Source of the DNA: Streptomyces cinerochromogenes
GTDB taxonomy: Bacteria > Actinomycetota > Actinomycetes > Streptomycetales > Streptomycetaceae
NCBI RefSeq assembly: GCF_014648635.1
Contig: NZ_BMRM01000019.1
Span: 62,001-126,000 of the forward strand
Direction: 5' to 3'
DNA length: 64,000 nucleotides
Part shown: positions 8,866 through 17,446 of the stretch, in pieces
How positions within the stretch are numbered: the first letter of the stretch is position 1
Layout: each line of letters starts with the position of its first letter
The notes under the pieces: generated by a model
What the model was told of the DNA's origin: nothing
The model's database searches: none
Seen by the model: the letters and a program-made list of their open reading frames with translations, nothing else
Translations under genes and position numbers: made by a program

Positions 8866-9202
8866 TGGGGCCGGGCGGGCGGTGCGCCCGAACCCGGTCA
8901 GCCACAGTCCGGTGTCAGAGGCGTCGGTCGTAGCCGACCGGCAGGTGATTGGTGCCGCGGCCGAGGACGGCCGGGATCCACCCGATGTCCCCGGTCGCTT
9001 CAGCGGGTGTGGCTGGTCGTGCGAGACGCGGGCCTGACGGATCGGCAGGTCGGCGACTCGTGGTGGAACGCTCCCTGTCAGCCGACCTGCTGCACCTTGA
9101 TCGCGTCGCTCACCCGAACCATCCCGGCTGCGCGGACGTCCAGGTAGACACCGAGCACGATGCCGGGATCCGCCGGGAGTTCGTGGACGGTCGAAGGACG
9201 CG

Positions 9203-10342
9203 TCAACTGACCCGAAGACCGACCGCCAGCGTCAGTTCAAGGACCCGGTGTGGCGATGCGAGATCCGGAAACAGCTCCCGCAGCTGCGACATCCGGTACC
9301 GGACGGTCTGGGGATGGACGAACAACGCCGCCGCCACCTCGTCCCGCCTGCCCTGGTGCAGCAGCCACGCCCGCAACGTCTCCTCCAGCCGCCGTGCGGT
9401 CGCGACAGGCAAGGTCCGCAACGGTGCGAGGGCTCGGACACGCAGGTCTGCGAACGCGTCCACGTCGGCGCTCAGCACCAGCTCGGGCAGGTGCTCCTCG
9501 GTGTCGCGGATATCGGAGGAGAGGGAGCGCGCGCGTACGGCTCGTGCGTACGAGGCGGACGCACGAGTCCATGGCCGGGCCGGGCCGACCACGGCGGTGC
9601 GGTCGGTCAGCTGCCGCAAAAGATGTGATCGGTCGGCATCGGGGACGAGCAGCACACCGGTGGCGTCCGGCAGATCCTCGAGGACGAGGGTGCTCGGGTC
9701 GAGCGCGCGGTAGGCAGGCCGGGCCTGGGCGGCGGGCAGCAGGACCGCCGTCAGCGTAACCGGAGGCTGCCATCCGGCCCGTTGAGCAGAGGCCAGCAGC
9801 ACGTCCGGGCTCGCGCCGGCGAGGAGGTCGCGGGCCAGGTGTTCCAGGTGGCGTTCGTGGGCCCTGCCCCGGGCGGCCAGTTCGTCGGCGTGGCCCGCGG
9901 CGCTCGCGGCGGAGAGCTCGTCGATGTAGGCGAAGGTCAGCTCGGCGAACTTGGCGACCTCGGCGGCGGGCAGACCTGCGGACACGGCGCCCGCTGCCAG
10001 GCATCGCCAGGCCACGCGGGCGCCGACGCGGTAGGCGCTGAGCAGGGCGTCCATCGAACGGCCGTCGCGCACCTCGCCGCGGCCCAGCTCGTAGGCCGCG
10101 TCACCGCCGTCGCCGCCCGTGGCGTTTCCGCTCGCGAGGTCCAGGTAGTGCCCCAGCGCGGTGCGGACGGCTCGGCGGATGGTGCCGCCCATGCTGCCCG
10201 AAAGGGCGTTGGCGTAGGAAGGGACCTCGTCGATGATCGCCTGGACGACCTCGTCGGCGGTGGTCTTCAGCGCGGCCCGAAGTGCGGTGACCGTCGTCTC
10301 GTCCAGGGCCAGTTCGCTGGCCCTCCGGATTGCATGGCTCAC
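9203..10342 (-). CDS. PucR-family transcriptional regulator
   Basis: A 379-residue protein. The frame can start at a TTG at 10363, but I prefer the GTG at 10342 because AGGGAACAAGGAC lies just before it. The C-terminus ('EETLRAWLLHQGRRDEVAAALFVHPQTVRYRMSQL' region) is the PucR/CdaR helix-turn-helix. The middle resembles the GGDEF-like CdaR domain, and the N-terminal 150 residues are helical and probably sense a ligand. It is divergent from the ferredoxin-reductase/desaturase pair across a short gap with a small inverted repeat, so it probably controls that pair and itself. The ligand is unknown; a lipid cue would fit. Confidence 0.85.
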   Translation of the reverse strand: MSHAIRRASELALDETTVTALRAALKTTADEVVQAIIDEVPSYANALSGSMGGTIRRAVRTALGHYLDLASGNATGGDGGDAAYELGRGEVRDGRSMDALLSAYRVGARVAWRCLAAGAVSAGLPAAEVAKFAELTFAYIDELSAASAAGHADELAARGRAHERHLEHLARDLLAGASPDVLLASAQRAGWQPPVTLTAVLLPAAQARPAYRALDPSTLVLEDLPDATGVLLVPDADRSHLLRQLTDRTAVVGPARPWTRASASYARAVRARSLSSDIRDTEEHLPELVLSADVDAFADLRVRALAPLRTLPVATARRLEETLRAWLLHQGRRDEVAAALFVHPQTVRYRMSQLRELFPDLASPHRVLELTLAVGLRVS

Positions 10343-10382
10343 GTCCTTGTTCCCTGCGAACAATTCAACCGACCAGATTCAC

Positions 10383-10398
10383 GTCCTGCGGTCAGGAC
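10383..10398. promoter_or_regulatory. inverted repeat in the PucR/reductase divergent gap
   Basis: GTCCTG-CGGT-CAGGAC lies between the divergent pucR-type gene and the reductase gene. It is a candidate operator for the PucR-type protein; position and symmetry are the only evidence. Confidence 0.35.
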
Positions 10399-10429
10399 TT
10401 TACGCCCTGAGACGCAGCAAGCTGGAGTC

Positions 10430-11494
10430 ATGACGAGTGCAACCCTCCGCAGCAGGGCGTGGAAACTGCTGGAGATGGTCACGACGCCGCTGCTGCCGTC
10501 GGACTACCTCGACCTGGTCAGTCCACTGCGCGCGGGCGCTGACCTGCGGGGGCGCATCGAGGCCGTGCACCCCGAGACGGATGACGCCGCGACCATCGTG
10601 ATCAGACCGGGTCGGGGCTGGCGCGGCCACACGGCCGGTCAGTACGTGCGGATCGGGGTCGACGTCGACGGGGTGCGCCTGTGGCGTGCCTACTCCATCA
10701 CCTCGCCGACGAACCGCCAGGACGGCCGCGTCACGATCACCGTGAAGGCGATCCCGGACGGCAAGGTCAGCAACCACCTGGTCCGCAGGGCGAAACCGGG
10801 CACCCTGATCCAGCTCGACCAGGCGGCGGGTGACTTCGTGCTGCCGCAGGCCAAGCCCGCCAAGGTGCTCTACCTGACGGCCGGCAGCGGCATCACACCC
10901 GTGATGGGCATGCTGCGCGACATCGAGTTCGACGACGTCGTCATGGTCCACTGCGCGCCACGGCCGCAGGACGTGATCTTCCGCAACGAACTGCACGATC
11001 TGGTCGCGGACAAGAAGCTGCGACTCATCGAGGTGCACACCGCCACAGACGGCATACTCGACATCGCCCGTCTCGACGAACTCGTGCCCGACTGGGCCGA
11101 GCGCGAGACCTGGGCTTGCGGGCCCACGGGCCTGCTCGACGCCGCCGAAGAGCACTGGAGCGGGCACGGCGTCCAAGAGCGCCTGCACACCGAACGCTTC
11201 CGCCCCGGCATCGTCGTCGCCGGCGACGGATGCGACGGTGGCGAGGTCACGTTCAGCGCCACCGGCAAGACCGTCGACGCGGACGGCGCCACGCCGTTGC
11301 TGGACATCGGCGAGGAGGCCGGCGTACTCATGCCGTCCGGGTGCCGCATGGGCATCTGCTTCGGCTGCGTCACGCCGCTCAAGGCGGGCGCCGTCCGAGA
11401 CCTGCGTACCGGCGAGATCACCGAGGCCGAGCCGGGCGTCCTCATCCAGACCTGTGTGTCCGCCGCGGCGGGCCCTTGCGACATCGACCGGTAG
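10430..11494 (+). CDS. ferredoxin reductase with C-terminal 2Fe-2S domain
   Basis: A 354-residue electron-transfer protein; ATG at 10430 with a close GGAG. An FAD-binding barrel ('AGQYVRIGVDVDG', 'RAYSIT') is followed by the NAD(P) domain ('LTAGSGITPVMGML', 'WACGPTGLLD'). The last 90 residues are a plant-type ferredoxin with 'CRMGICFGC' (C-x4-C-x2-C) and a fourth Cys in 'LIQTC'. Family members pass NAD(P)H electrons to a membrane desaturase or oxygenase. The stop codon overlaps the ribosome site of the desaturase at 11502, so the two are co-translated. The pairing resembles Mycobacterium tuberculosis Rv3230c with DesA3. Confidence 0.92.
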   Translation: MTSATLRSRAWKLLEMVTTPLLPSDYLDLVSPLRAGADLRGRIEAVHPETDDAATIVIRPGRGWRGHTAGQYVRIGVDVDGVRLWRAYSITSPTNRQDGRVTITVKAIPDGKVSNHLVRRAKPGTLIQLDQAAGDFVLPQAKPAKVLYLTAGSGITPVMGMLRDIEFDDVVMVHCAPRPQDVIFRNELHDLVADKKLRLIEVHTATDGILDIARLDELVPDWAERETWACGPTGLLDAAEEHWSGHGVQERLHTERFRPGIVVAGDGCDGGEVTFSATGKTVDADGATPLLDIGEEAGVLMPSGCRMGICFGCVTPLKAGAVRDLRTGEITEAEPGVLIQTCVSAAAGPCDIDR

Positions 11495-11501
11495 GAGCAC
11501 C

Positions 11502-12620
11502 TTGACCGCCATCGACCCCACCGCCCATCTGACGGCCGAGCAGATCGAGGAGCTCGGCCGCGAGCTGGACGCGATCCGTGACGAGGTGATCGCCGGACGC
11601 GGCGAGAAGGACGCCGCCTACATCCGTAGGGTCATCTCGGCGCAGCGCAAGCTCGAGCTGGTCAGCAGGGGCGTGCTGCTGTTCTCGATGTTCCCGCCGG
11701 CGTGGCTGCTCGGCACCGCCGGTCTGTCCGTGGCGAAGATCATGGACAATATGGAGATCGGCCACAACATCCTGCACGGCCAGTGGGACTGGATGCGGGA
11801 CCCGAAGATCCACTCCACGACCTGGGAGTGGGATCACGTCTCGCCGGCCGACCAGTGGAAGCACTCGCACAACGAGCTGCACCACACCTACACCAACGTG
11901 ATCGGCAAGGACAACGACCTCGGCTACGGCATCATGCGCGTCGACGAGGACCAGAAGTGGCACCCGTTCCACCTCGGCCAGCCGCTGTGGAACTTCATCA
12001 ACGCCTGCTTCTTCGAGTACGGCATCGCGGCGTACGACCTGGAGCTCGGCAAGAACCTGAACAAGCGCCGCCGCAAGAACCCCGAGTTCCGCGCGCGGGC
12101 CAAGGCCGTGGGCCGCAAGATCCGCAAGCAGGTGCTCAAGGACTACGTGATCCACCCGCTGCTGTCGGGTCCGTCGTTCCTCCCCACGCTCGCCGCCACG
12201 TTCACCGCGAACCTGGTCCGCAACATCTGGTCCCACTCGGTGATCATGTGCGGGCACTTCCCCGAGGGCGTGCAGGTCTTCGAGCGCCGGTCGATCAAGG
12301 GCGAGACGCGCGGCCAGTGGTACCTGCGCCAGATGATGGGCTCGGCGAACATCAGCGGCAGCAGGGCCATGCACTTCATGACCGGCAACCTGTCGCACCA
12401 GATCGAGCACCACCTGTTCCCGGACCTGCCGAGCAACCGGTACGCCGAGGTCGCGGTGAAGGTGCGCGCGCTGTTCGAGAAGTACGAGCTGGAGTACGTC
12501 ACCGGACCGCTGCCCAGGCAGGTGTTCTCCGCGTGGCGCAAGGTCTTCCGGCTCTCGCTGCCGAACAAGAAGCCCGAGGTCAAGACGCCGGACCGTGAGC
12601 AGGAGCTCGTCGCCGCCTGA
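11502..12620 (+). CDS. DesA3-like acyl-CoA desaturase
   Basis: A 372-residue membrane desaturase. It starts at a TTG at 11502 behind AGGAG (11493-11497), which overlaps the stop of the reductase gene. Histidine boxes: 'HNILHGQW', 'HSHNELHHTYTN' and 'HQIEHHLFPD'. The N-terminal region is helical and soluble, the centre hydrophobic. Homologues such as mycobacterial DesA3 make oleoyl from stearoyl chains using the neighbouring reductase. The operon layout makes the reductase its probable donor. It is controlled by, or at least linked to, the divergent PucR-type regulator. Confidence 0.92.
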   Translation: MTAIDPTAHLTAEQIEELGRELDAIRDEVIAGRGEKDAAYIRRVISAQRKLELVSRGVLLFSMFPPAWLLGTAGLSVAKIMDNMEIGHNILHGQWDWMRDPKIHSTTWEWDHVSPADQWKHSHNELHHTYTNVIGKDNDLGYGIMRVDEDQKWHPFHLGQPLWNFINACFFEYGIAAYDLELGKNLNKRRRKNPEFRARAKAVGRKIRKQVLKDYVIHPLLSGPSFLPTLAATFTANLVRNIWSHSVIMCGHFPEGVQVFERRSIKGETRGQWYLRQMMGSANISGSRAMHFMTGNLSHQIEHHLFPDLPSNRYAEVAVKVRALFEKYELEYVTGPLPRQVFSAWRKVFRLSLPNKKPEVKTPDREQELVAA

Positions 12621-12680
12621 TTGTTACAAGCGCCTGGCTCACGAACCCGAGGTCAGGCGCCCTTGTCCGCAGGCTCCAGA

Positions 12681-12797
12681 ATCGCCACACGCTCCAAGGA
12701 CCTGGACGCTGCCGCCACCGAACTCAACAGCCGCCCACGCAAAACGCTCGACTGGGAGACCCCAGCCGAGCGTCTGTCCAAACCGCTCGCGGCTTGA
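12681..12797 (+). pseudogene. IS30-family transposase, C-terminal remnant
   Basis: Thirty-nine codons read 'LDAAATELNSRPRKTLDWE' and then 'TPAERLSKPLAA' to a stop at 12795-12797. This is the characteristic end of IS30 transposases (the LN-RPRK-L-W-TP-E pattern). Nothing upstream matches the rest of the enzyme, and no intact terminal repeats are apparent. It is an insertion-sequence scar just after the desaturase operon. Confidence 0.75.
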
Positions 12798-12853
12798 TCA
12801 ACTCACCGCCTGGAATTCGCCCACGCCGATGGGGCCTCACGGTTCGGTTCGGC

Positions 12854-13180
12854 TCACGCCTGTCCGTACGTGAGGCGGACAGGGGCAGCGCCGAGCGTTG
12901 CGGAAGCCGGCCCGGACGGGTCGGCCAGGGGCGCGGTTGCGGCGGTAGGGCGGGTGCGGCAGGTGAAGCCGAGTCGGGTCATGGCCCTGAGGACTTCGCC
13001 GGTGCTGAAATCACGGCGGTCCTGGCGGGTGATGACCTGGCCGACCTGCTTGGCGGGGTAGTGGCGTCGTCCGATGATGACGAACTCACCGGTGACCAGC
13101 TCAGGTGTGACGCCCTTCATCGATTCCACCACGCCGCTCTTGGTCAGGTCGAACGGGAAGCGGGCGATGACACAGCGCAT
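12854..13180 (-). CDS. conserved small protein of the cold-shock/helicase block
   Basis: A 108-residue protein beginning 'MRCVIARFPFDLTKSGV', with GGAG five bases before the ATG. The first 75 residues look folded ('VTGEFVIIGRRHYPAKQVGQVITRQDRRDF', 'LRAMTRLGFTCR'); the tail is low-complexity Ala/Pro. I recall similar proteins next to DEAD-box helicase and csp genes in other Streptomyces, which suggests a role with RNA or cold adaptation, but no domain name is certain. It is the last gene of a minus-strand run (csp, helicase, CBS protein, this gene). Confidence 0.7.
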   Translation of the reverse strand: MRCVIARFPFDLTKSGVVESMKGVTPELVTGEFVIIGRRHYPAKQVGQVITRQDRRDFSTGEVLRAMTRLGFTCRTRPTAATAPLADPSGPASATLGAAPVRLTYGQA

Positions 13181-13230
13181 GGTGACTCCAGGGAGAAGAG
13201 AAGACGGGGCCGGGGAGGGACGACGGCGGT

Positions 13231-13632
13231 TCAGCGAGAGGGGGCGAGGACGCCCAGAGCGTTGCCGTGTCCGTCGACCACGGGCGGGGCCCCGAGCCGG
13301 CGGCAGCGCAGCGCACGCTCGGCTTCGGCCCTCGTGGCCAGCGGTGGGGCGAAGGGCCCGATGACGTCGGCGATGTCACGCAGGCGGATCCGGTCCGTGT
13401 ATCCGGAGCCGTCACGAACGGCCGTGAGCCCGGCCCGGGTGACCAGGCCGGTGCACATACCGTCCTCGTCGCAGACGACCAGGTGACCTGTACGGGCAGC
13501 GGCCATCACGGACAGTGCCACCTCCACGGTCATGGCCTCCCAGACCTGCGGTCCGGCCGCGTCCGCGGGATCGGCCTCCGTCTGCACGGCGTTGGTACGT
13601 GTTGAGCGGAACTGCGTCTGGTCCAGCGTCAA
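13231..13632 (-). CDS. tandem CBS-domain protein
   Basis: A 133-residue protein starting at a TTG (13632) behind a strong AGGAGG. Two CBS motifs are visible: 'VEVALSVMAAARTGHLVVCDEDGMCTG' and 'PLATRAEAERALRCRRLGAPPVVDGHGNALG'. Together they form one Bateman module, a fold that usually binds adenine nucleotides as an energy or ligand sensor. There is no attached enzyme domain, so it may regulate a partner. It starts 45 bp after the helicase stop and precedes the small conserved protein, within the cold-shock block. Confidence 0.85.
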   Translation of the reverse strand: MTLDQTQFRSTRTNAVQTEADPADAAGPQVWEAMTVEVALSVMAAARTGHLVVCDEDGMCTGLVTRAGLTAVRDGSGYTDRIRLRDIADVIGPFAPPLATRAEAERALRCRRLGAPPVVDGHGNALGVLAPSR

Positions 13633-13677
13633 AGGGTGCCTCCTGCGAAGTTGGGCGGGCTTCCTGACACGAAGGTT

Positions 13678-15174
13678 CTATGCAGCCGCACCCGCGGTGG
13701 ACTGCCGTACGGGCGCGCGGCGGGCCGCCGGGACGGGGCGGCGCCGACCGCGTGAGGTGGCGCCGCGCTTCTTGGGGCGTTCGACCACCGGTGCGGTGAT
13801 GACGACCGGGATGCCGGAGGGGGCCTGGGCGCCGGTGATGCGGTGCAGGGCCTCTTCGCCGACGCGGACCTGGGTGGTCTGCGGGACGATGCCGGCCGCT
13901 GCCATGAGGCGGGTCATGCCGCGGCGCTGGTTGGGGGTGACCAGGGTGACGACGCTGCCGGACTCTCCTGCGCGGGCGGTACGGCCGCCGCGGTGGAGGT
14001 AGTCCTTGTGGTCGGTCGGCGGGTCGACGTTGACGACGAGGTCGAGGTTGTCGACGTGGATGCCGCGCGCCGCGACATTGGTCGCCACCAGCACGTTGAC
14101 GTGCCCGCTCTTGAACTGTGCCAGCGTGCGGGTGCGCTGCGGCTGCGACTTCCCGCCGTGCAGGGCGGCGGCCCGCACCCCGCTGTTCAGGAGGTGCTCG
14201 GTGAGGCCGTCGACGGCGTGCTTGGTGTCGAGGAACATGATCACGCGGCCGTCGCGTGCGGCGATCTGGGTGGTGGCCGTGTGCTTGTCGGCGCCGTGAA
14301 TATGGAGCACGTGGTGCTCCATCGTCGTGACCGCACCGGCCGAGGGGTCGACGGAGTGCACGACGGGGTCGCTGAGGTAGCGGCGCACGAGCAGGTCGAC
14401 GTTGCGGTCGAGAGTGGCGGAGAACAGCATGCGCTGGCCTTCAGGGCGGACCTGGTCGAGGAGGGCGGTGACCTGCGGCATGAAGCCCATGTCGGCCATC
14501 TGATCGGCCTCGTCGAGGACGGTGATGGAAACCTGGTTCAGTTGGCAGTCGCCACGGTCGATGAGGTCTTTGAGGCGTCCCGGCGTGGCGACGACGATCT
14601 CGGCGCCGGCGCGCAGCGCGCTCGCCTGCCGACCGATCGGCATTCCGCCCACCACCGTGGCCAGCCGCAGCCTCACGGAGCGGGCGTACGGGGCGAGCGC
14701 GTCGGTGACCTGCTGCGCCAGCTCACGGGTGGGTACGAGGATCAGCCCCAGCGGCTGCCTGGCGTCGGCGCGCTGCCCGGCCGTACGGGCCAGCAGCGCC
14801 AGCCCGAAGGCGAGGGTCTTGCCGGAGCCGGTGCGGCCACGGCCCAGTACGTCCCGGCCGGCGAGGGAGTTCGGCAGGGTCGCAGCCTGGATCGGGAAGG
14901 GTACGGTCACGCCTTGCGAGCTGAGCGCGCCCAGCAGCGCTCCGGGCATGTCGAGATCGGCGAAGCCCTCCACGGCGGGAAGCGCGGGAGTGATCGTCTT
15001 GGGCAGCGCGAACTCCCCCTGGACCGCGGCGGGCCGGCGGCCATAACCACCGGAACGGCTCGGCCCGCCGGAGCGGCTCCTGGCCGACGAACCGAATCGG
15101 CTGCCGCCCCTGCCGGAGTCCGTACTGCCGTTACGGGTGCGGGTGAAGCGGTCGTTCGTGCGTGTGCGGTTCAT
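13678..15174 (-). CDS. DEAD-box RNA helicase
   Basis: A 498-residue protein from the ATG at 15174, chosen because GAGGAAGG sits six bases before it. The N-terminal 55 residues are basic and Arg/Gly/Ser-rich. Helicase motifs run in order: Q motif, 'GRTGSGKT' (I), 'PTRELAQQ' (Ia), 'TPGRLKD' (Ib), 'DEAD' (II), 'SAT' (III), 'ATNVAARGIHV' (V) and 'HRGGRTARAG' (VI). The C-terminus is basic, likely for RNA contact. These enzymes unwind structured RNA and are often cold-induced. The csp gene lies upstream on the same strand, after about 350 bp that include a terminator. A relic of a second helicase lies at 16949. Confidence 0.93.
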   Translation of the reverse strand: MNRTRTNDRFTRTRNGSTDSGRGGSRFGSSARSRSGGPSRSGGYGRRPAAVQGEFALPKTITPALPAVEGFADLDMPGALLGALSSQGVTVPFPIQAATLPNSLAGRDVLGRGRTGSGKTLAFGLALLARTAGQRADARQPLGLILVPTRELAQQVTDALAPYARSVRLRLATVVGGMPIGRQASALRAGAEIVVATPGRLKDLIDRGDCQLNQVSITVLDEADQMADMGFMPQVTALLDQVRPEGQRMLFSATLDRNVDLLVRRYLSDPVVHSVDPSAGAVTTMEHHVLHIHGADKHTATTQIAARDGRVIMFLDTKHAVDGLTEHLLNSGVRAAALHGGKSQPQRTRTLAQFKSGHVNVLVATNVAARGIHVDNLDLVVNVDPPTDHKDYLHRGGRTARAGESGSVVTLVTPNQRRGMTRLMAAAGIVPQTTQVRVGEEALHRITGAQAPSGIPVVITAPVVERPKKRGATSRGRRRPVPAARRAPVRQSTAGAAA

Positions 15175-15470
15175 GCGGAACCTTCCTCGATGCGGCACAT
15201 ATCAAGGAATTCCCGCAGCGATCAGCAGCACAGAGAATTGCAAGAATGGACCGGTGGAATGCGAAAGCGAATCTGACCGACGGAAAATCCGTGCGGGCAC
15301 AGGCGCTGGAATGAGTGGCGCGAAGCGGACGCAATGTTCGGGCGTCCGCCGCTATGAAGCTATGAAGCTATGAAGGGTGCGTACACCCCTGAAGGATGCT
15401 CCGTATGCGCTGAGCCTACGGGTTTCCTGGTTGTCGTCCGCAGGTGAAACCACTGCGGGAAAATGCGAGT

Positions 15471-15508
15471 AGCTGGGACCCGCACCCCGAAGGACGCGGG
15501 CCCCAGCT
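15471..15508 (-). terminator. terminator after the cold-shock gene
   Basis: AGCTGGGACCCGC and GCGGGCCCCAGCT pair over 13 positions with one mismatch around a 12-nt loop. It begins 22 bp after the csp stop, so csp is probably transcribed as its own short message, separate from the helicase. Confidence 0.7.
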
Positions 15509-15529
15509 ACAAGTACGCGACAGTCAGCG

Positions 15530-15733
15530 TTAGGCGAGAACGATGTTCTCGGCCGTCGGGCCCTTCTGGCCCTGCGCGATGTCGAAGGTCACCTTCTGGC
15601 CCTCGATCAGCTCACGGAAGCCCTGGGCGGCAATGTTCGAGTAGTGGGCGAACACATCAGCGCCGCCACCGTCCTGCTCGATGAAGCCGAAGCCCTTTTC
15701 CGCGTTGAACCACTTGACAGTACCAGAAGCCAT
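15530..15733 (-). CDS. cold-shock protein (CspA/CSD family)
   Basis: A 67-residue protein, the standard length for bacterial Csp. It has both nucleic-acid-binding motifs: RNP1 'KGFGFIEQ' and RNP2 'DVFAHYSNI'. The ATG at 15733 follows AAAGGAGA. Csp proteins bind single-stranded RNA and DNA as chaperones. A long stretch without genes precedes it (from about 16.1 kb), which may include a structured 5' leader as in other csp genes. It is followed by a terminator and then the helicase on the same strand. Confidence 0.95.
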   Translation of the reverse strand: MASGTVKWFNAEKGFGFIEQDGGGADVFAHYSNIAAQGFRELIEGQKVTFDIAQGQKGPTAENIVLA

Positions 15734-16494
15734 GTCATTTCTCCTTTGGGGCAGTGCATCGGGATCCGCACTGTGCGGACCCTGTGTCGCCGCGATGATC
15801 ACCCCGCCCGGAAAAAGACGGATAACAAAAGTGCTTCCAGCGGCACAGGCGCCGACCGGAGGGCACTTGAAGTTTTGGGAACCACAACTGCAACTGAGAT
15901 CGACAGTAGCACGCCGAAGCGGCCTGTGTACGGTGAAGTATCCCACCCCACTTAATGCAGTAGAGAATCTGTCTGCCTGTCCCGTTGAAACCTCAGCTCG
16001 CGGGCACAGATTTTGACCCAGCCGGAGCGCAACGTTTCGGGAAGTTTTGGGGCGCGCCCAGCGTAAGCGGCAACGCCGTGATAACGGGGAAATGGCGGCT
16101 GACGGATCAGTACCTGACCCTCGACGGTGCAGCTGGTCTTCAGCCATGCCTTCGTGGGAGAGACGGTGCTGCGGCACGCCGTACGAGCCTCAGGCCCGGA
16201 CGGCGAGGAACTGACGACAGCCGCAGTCGTTTTTCACAGCGATACGGGGGCACGCAAGGCGCGCAACACCGGCCGCGTACTCGGACAAGGCAGTGCCCTC
16301 ATCCCGGAATTCCAGTTCGGCGGCGCCACCGACCCGAACCAACCGCATCTGGGCCATTCCCCCAGGCGAGTCCGCCGGCTACGCCCCGCCCGCGACGCGC
16401 GCACGCGCATGCGCACGTCGCGGGCCACTGCACGGGACGCGCGAGTGGACAGCGCGAGTGCCGGTGAAGCGGTTAGATCGCGGGACTCATCGAC
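15734..16494. other. 760-bp region without a supported gene
   Basis: It probably contains the csp promoter and leader (first about 250 bp). A plus-strand frame from 16127 ('MQLVFSHAFVGETVLRH...') is open, but I recognise no domain in it and its later part overlaps the DUF5302 gene on the other strand. I see no terminal repeats or RNA gene. Confidence 0.4.
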
Positions 16495-16737
16495 TCAGCC
16501 GCCGCTCTTGCGCCGGAACGACCGCTGGCTCGCAGCCGGGCCGTGCGCCGAACGCACCTTCGACGCATCGGACTTGGCGGCAACATCAGCGGCATCCGCC
16601 TGCGCACCGCGCTTGCGCGCCAGGGCTTCGCGGAACTTGCGCTTGAGGTCGTAGTTGCCGTCGCTGTCCGGCTCCAGAGGGGACGTCTCCGGGGCGGCCG
16701 GCTCCGAACCTTCCGTAGATACGGGCTCTGCGGTCAT
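16495..16737 (-). CDS. DUF5302 family protein
   Basis: An 80-residue protein from the ATG at 16737 with GGAGG upstream. An acidic, disordered N-terminus ('TEGSEPAAPETSPLEPD') leads into a basic helix 'YDLKRKFREALARKRGAQAD' and a tail 'HGPAASQRSFRRKSGG'. This matches DUF5302, a small actinobacterial family of unknown function. The charge split and basic tail suggest nucleic-acid or ribosome contact, which is inference only. It stands alone between the csp leader and the chimeric pseudogene. Confidence 0.85.
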   Translation of the reverse strand: MTAEPVSTEGSEPAAPETSPLEPDSDGNYDLKRKFREALARKRGAQADAADVAAKSDASKVRSAHGPAASQRSFRRKSGG

Positions 16738-16948
16738 GGTGACCTCCTGGGTTCGGGGGTGGGCAAGCACAGCTTGTCATGCCGGGCGCAGTGCGAGGCG
16801 CCCGCAACATCATTCTGCTCCGTTTCGGCGGGTACCCCTCTCGCAGCCAAAGGCGTTGACTTCGTAGGTGAGGCGCACATGACGGCTTCGGGCCGGGCCG
16901 AGGTTGCCGATCCCGTGGCCGGGAGATTCGCCGCCGGGGCAACGGCTC

Positions 16949-17446
16949 TCAGCCGTTGCGACGCACGAGGGCGGCCTTGCGGGCCTCGGCGAGCTTGCGG
17001 GCCTCGCCGGCCTTTCGGGACGTGCCGCCGGCGCCGCGGGAGGTGCCCTTGCTCGTGCCGAGGCCACGGAAGGGAGCGTTGCTGTTCTTGGGTCGGGGGA
17101 CGGCGGGCCCGCCGTCGAGCGGAGCCCCGGAGGGAGTCCTGGCGCCGGTGATCCGGCTCAGCTCCGCCTCGCCCGAGCGCACCTTGGTGACGGTCGGCTC
17201 GATACCGGCCCCGGCCATCATGCGGGGGCCGCACCGCCCGCGCACCGTCCCCCGCTTGCGGGCGCACACGAGCAGCTGCCGATAGCCGGCCGCCGTGGCC
17301 GGAAACGACTCGTTACCCAGGACCTTCCCCAGCGGGGAGGTCACGGCGGCGACATGCATCTCGCCGTGCGTGTCCACGCCCAGTACGACCTCTCTCCGCA
17401 CGGGCGGGTCCGTGTTCGAGGAGGTGCTGCGCTGTCTGGTCGTCAT
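16949..17446 (-). pseudogene. chimera: IS110 transposase N-terminus joined to DEAD-box helicase C-terminus
   Basis: One open frame of 165 residues starting at an ATG with GGAGGCG upstream. Residues about 1-68 ('VVLGVDTHGEMHVAAVTSPL', 'ESFPATAAGYRQLL') are the start of an IS110 DEDD transposase. From about residue 70 the sequence switches to a helicase end: 'MMAGAGIEPTVTKVRSGEAE' and 'LSRITGARTPSGAP' parallel 'LMAAAGIVPQTTQVRVGEEA' and 'LHRITGAQAPSGIP' of the helicase at 13678, followed by a Lys/Arg-rich tail. An insertion element apparently landed in a second helicase gene and a deletion fused the two in frame. It lacks all catalytic motifs of both parents but could still be translated. Confidence 0.75.

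Larger units (their letters stand above)
8187..9202. other. 1-kb region of transposase scars and a hairpin element
   Basis: No intact gene is supported here. It holds a hairpin element (8411-8545) resembling one at 41.3 kb and a broken IS110 transposase C-terminus (8627-8865). About 340 bp between 8866 and 9202 have interrupted open frames I cannot assign. Irregular third-position GC across the stretch supports decayed DNA. Confidence 0.6.

Noticed and set aside
15351..15374. Three tandem copies of GCTATGAA
   Set aside because: Real but very short and in an intergenic region; no sign of function. Likely slippage.
16127..16654. Open frame starting 'MQLVFSHAFVGETVLRH'
   Set aside because: The first 70 residues look protein-like, but the rest overlaps the DUF5302 gene and becomes Arg-rich noise. 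No family recognised, so not listed as a gene.
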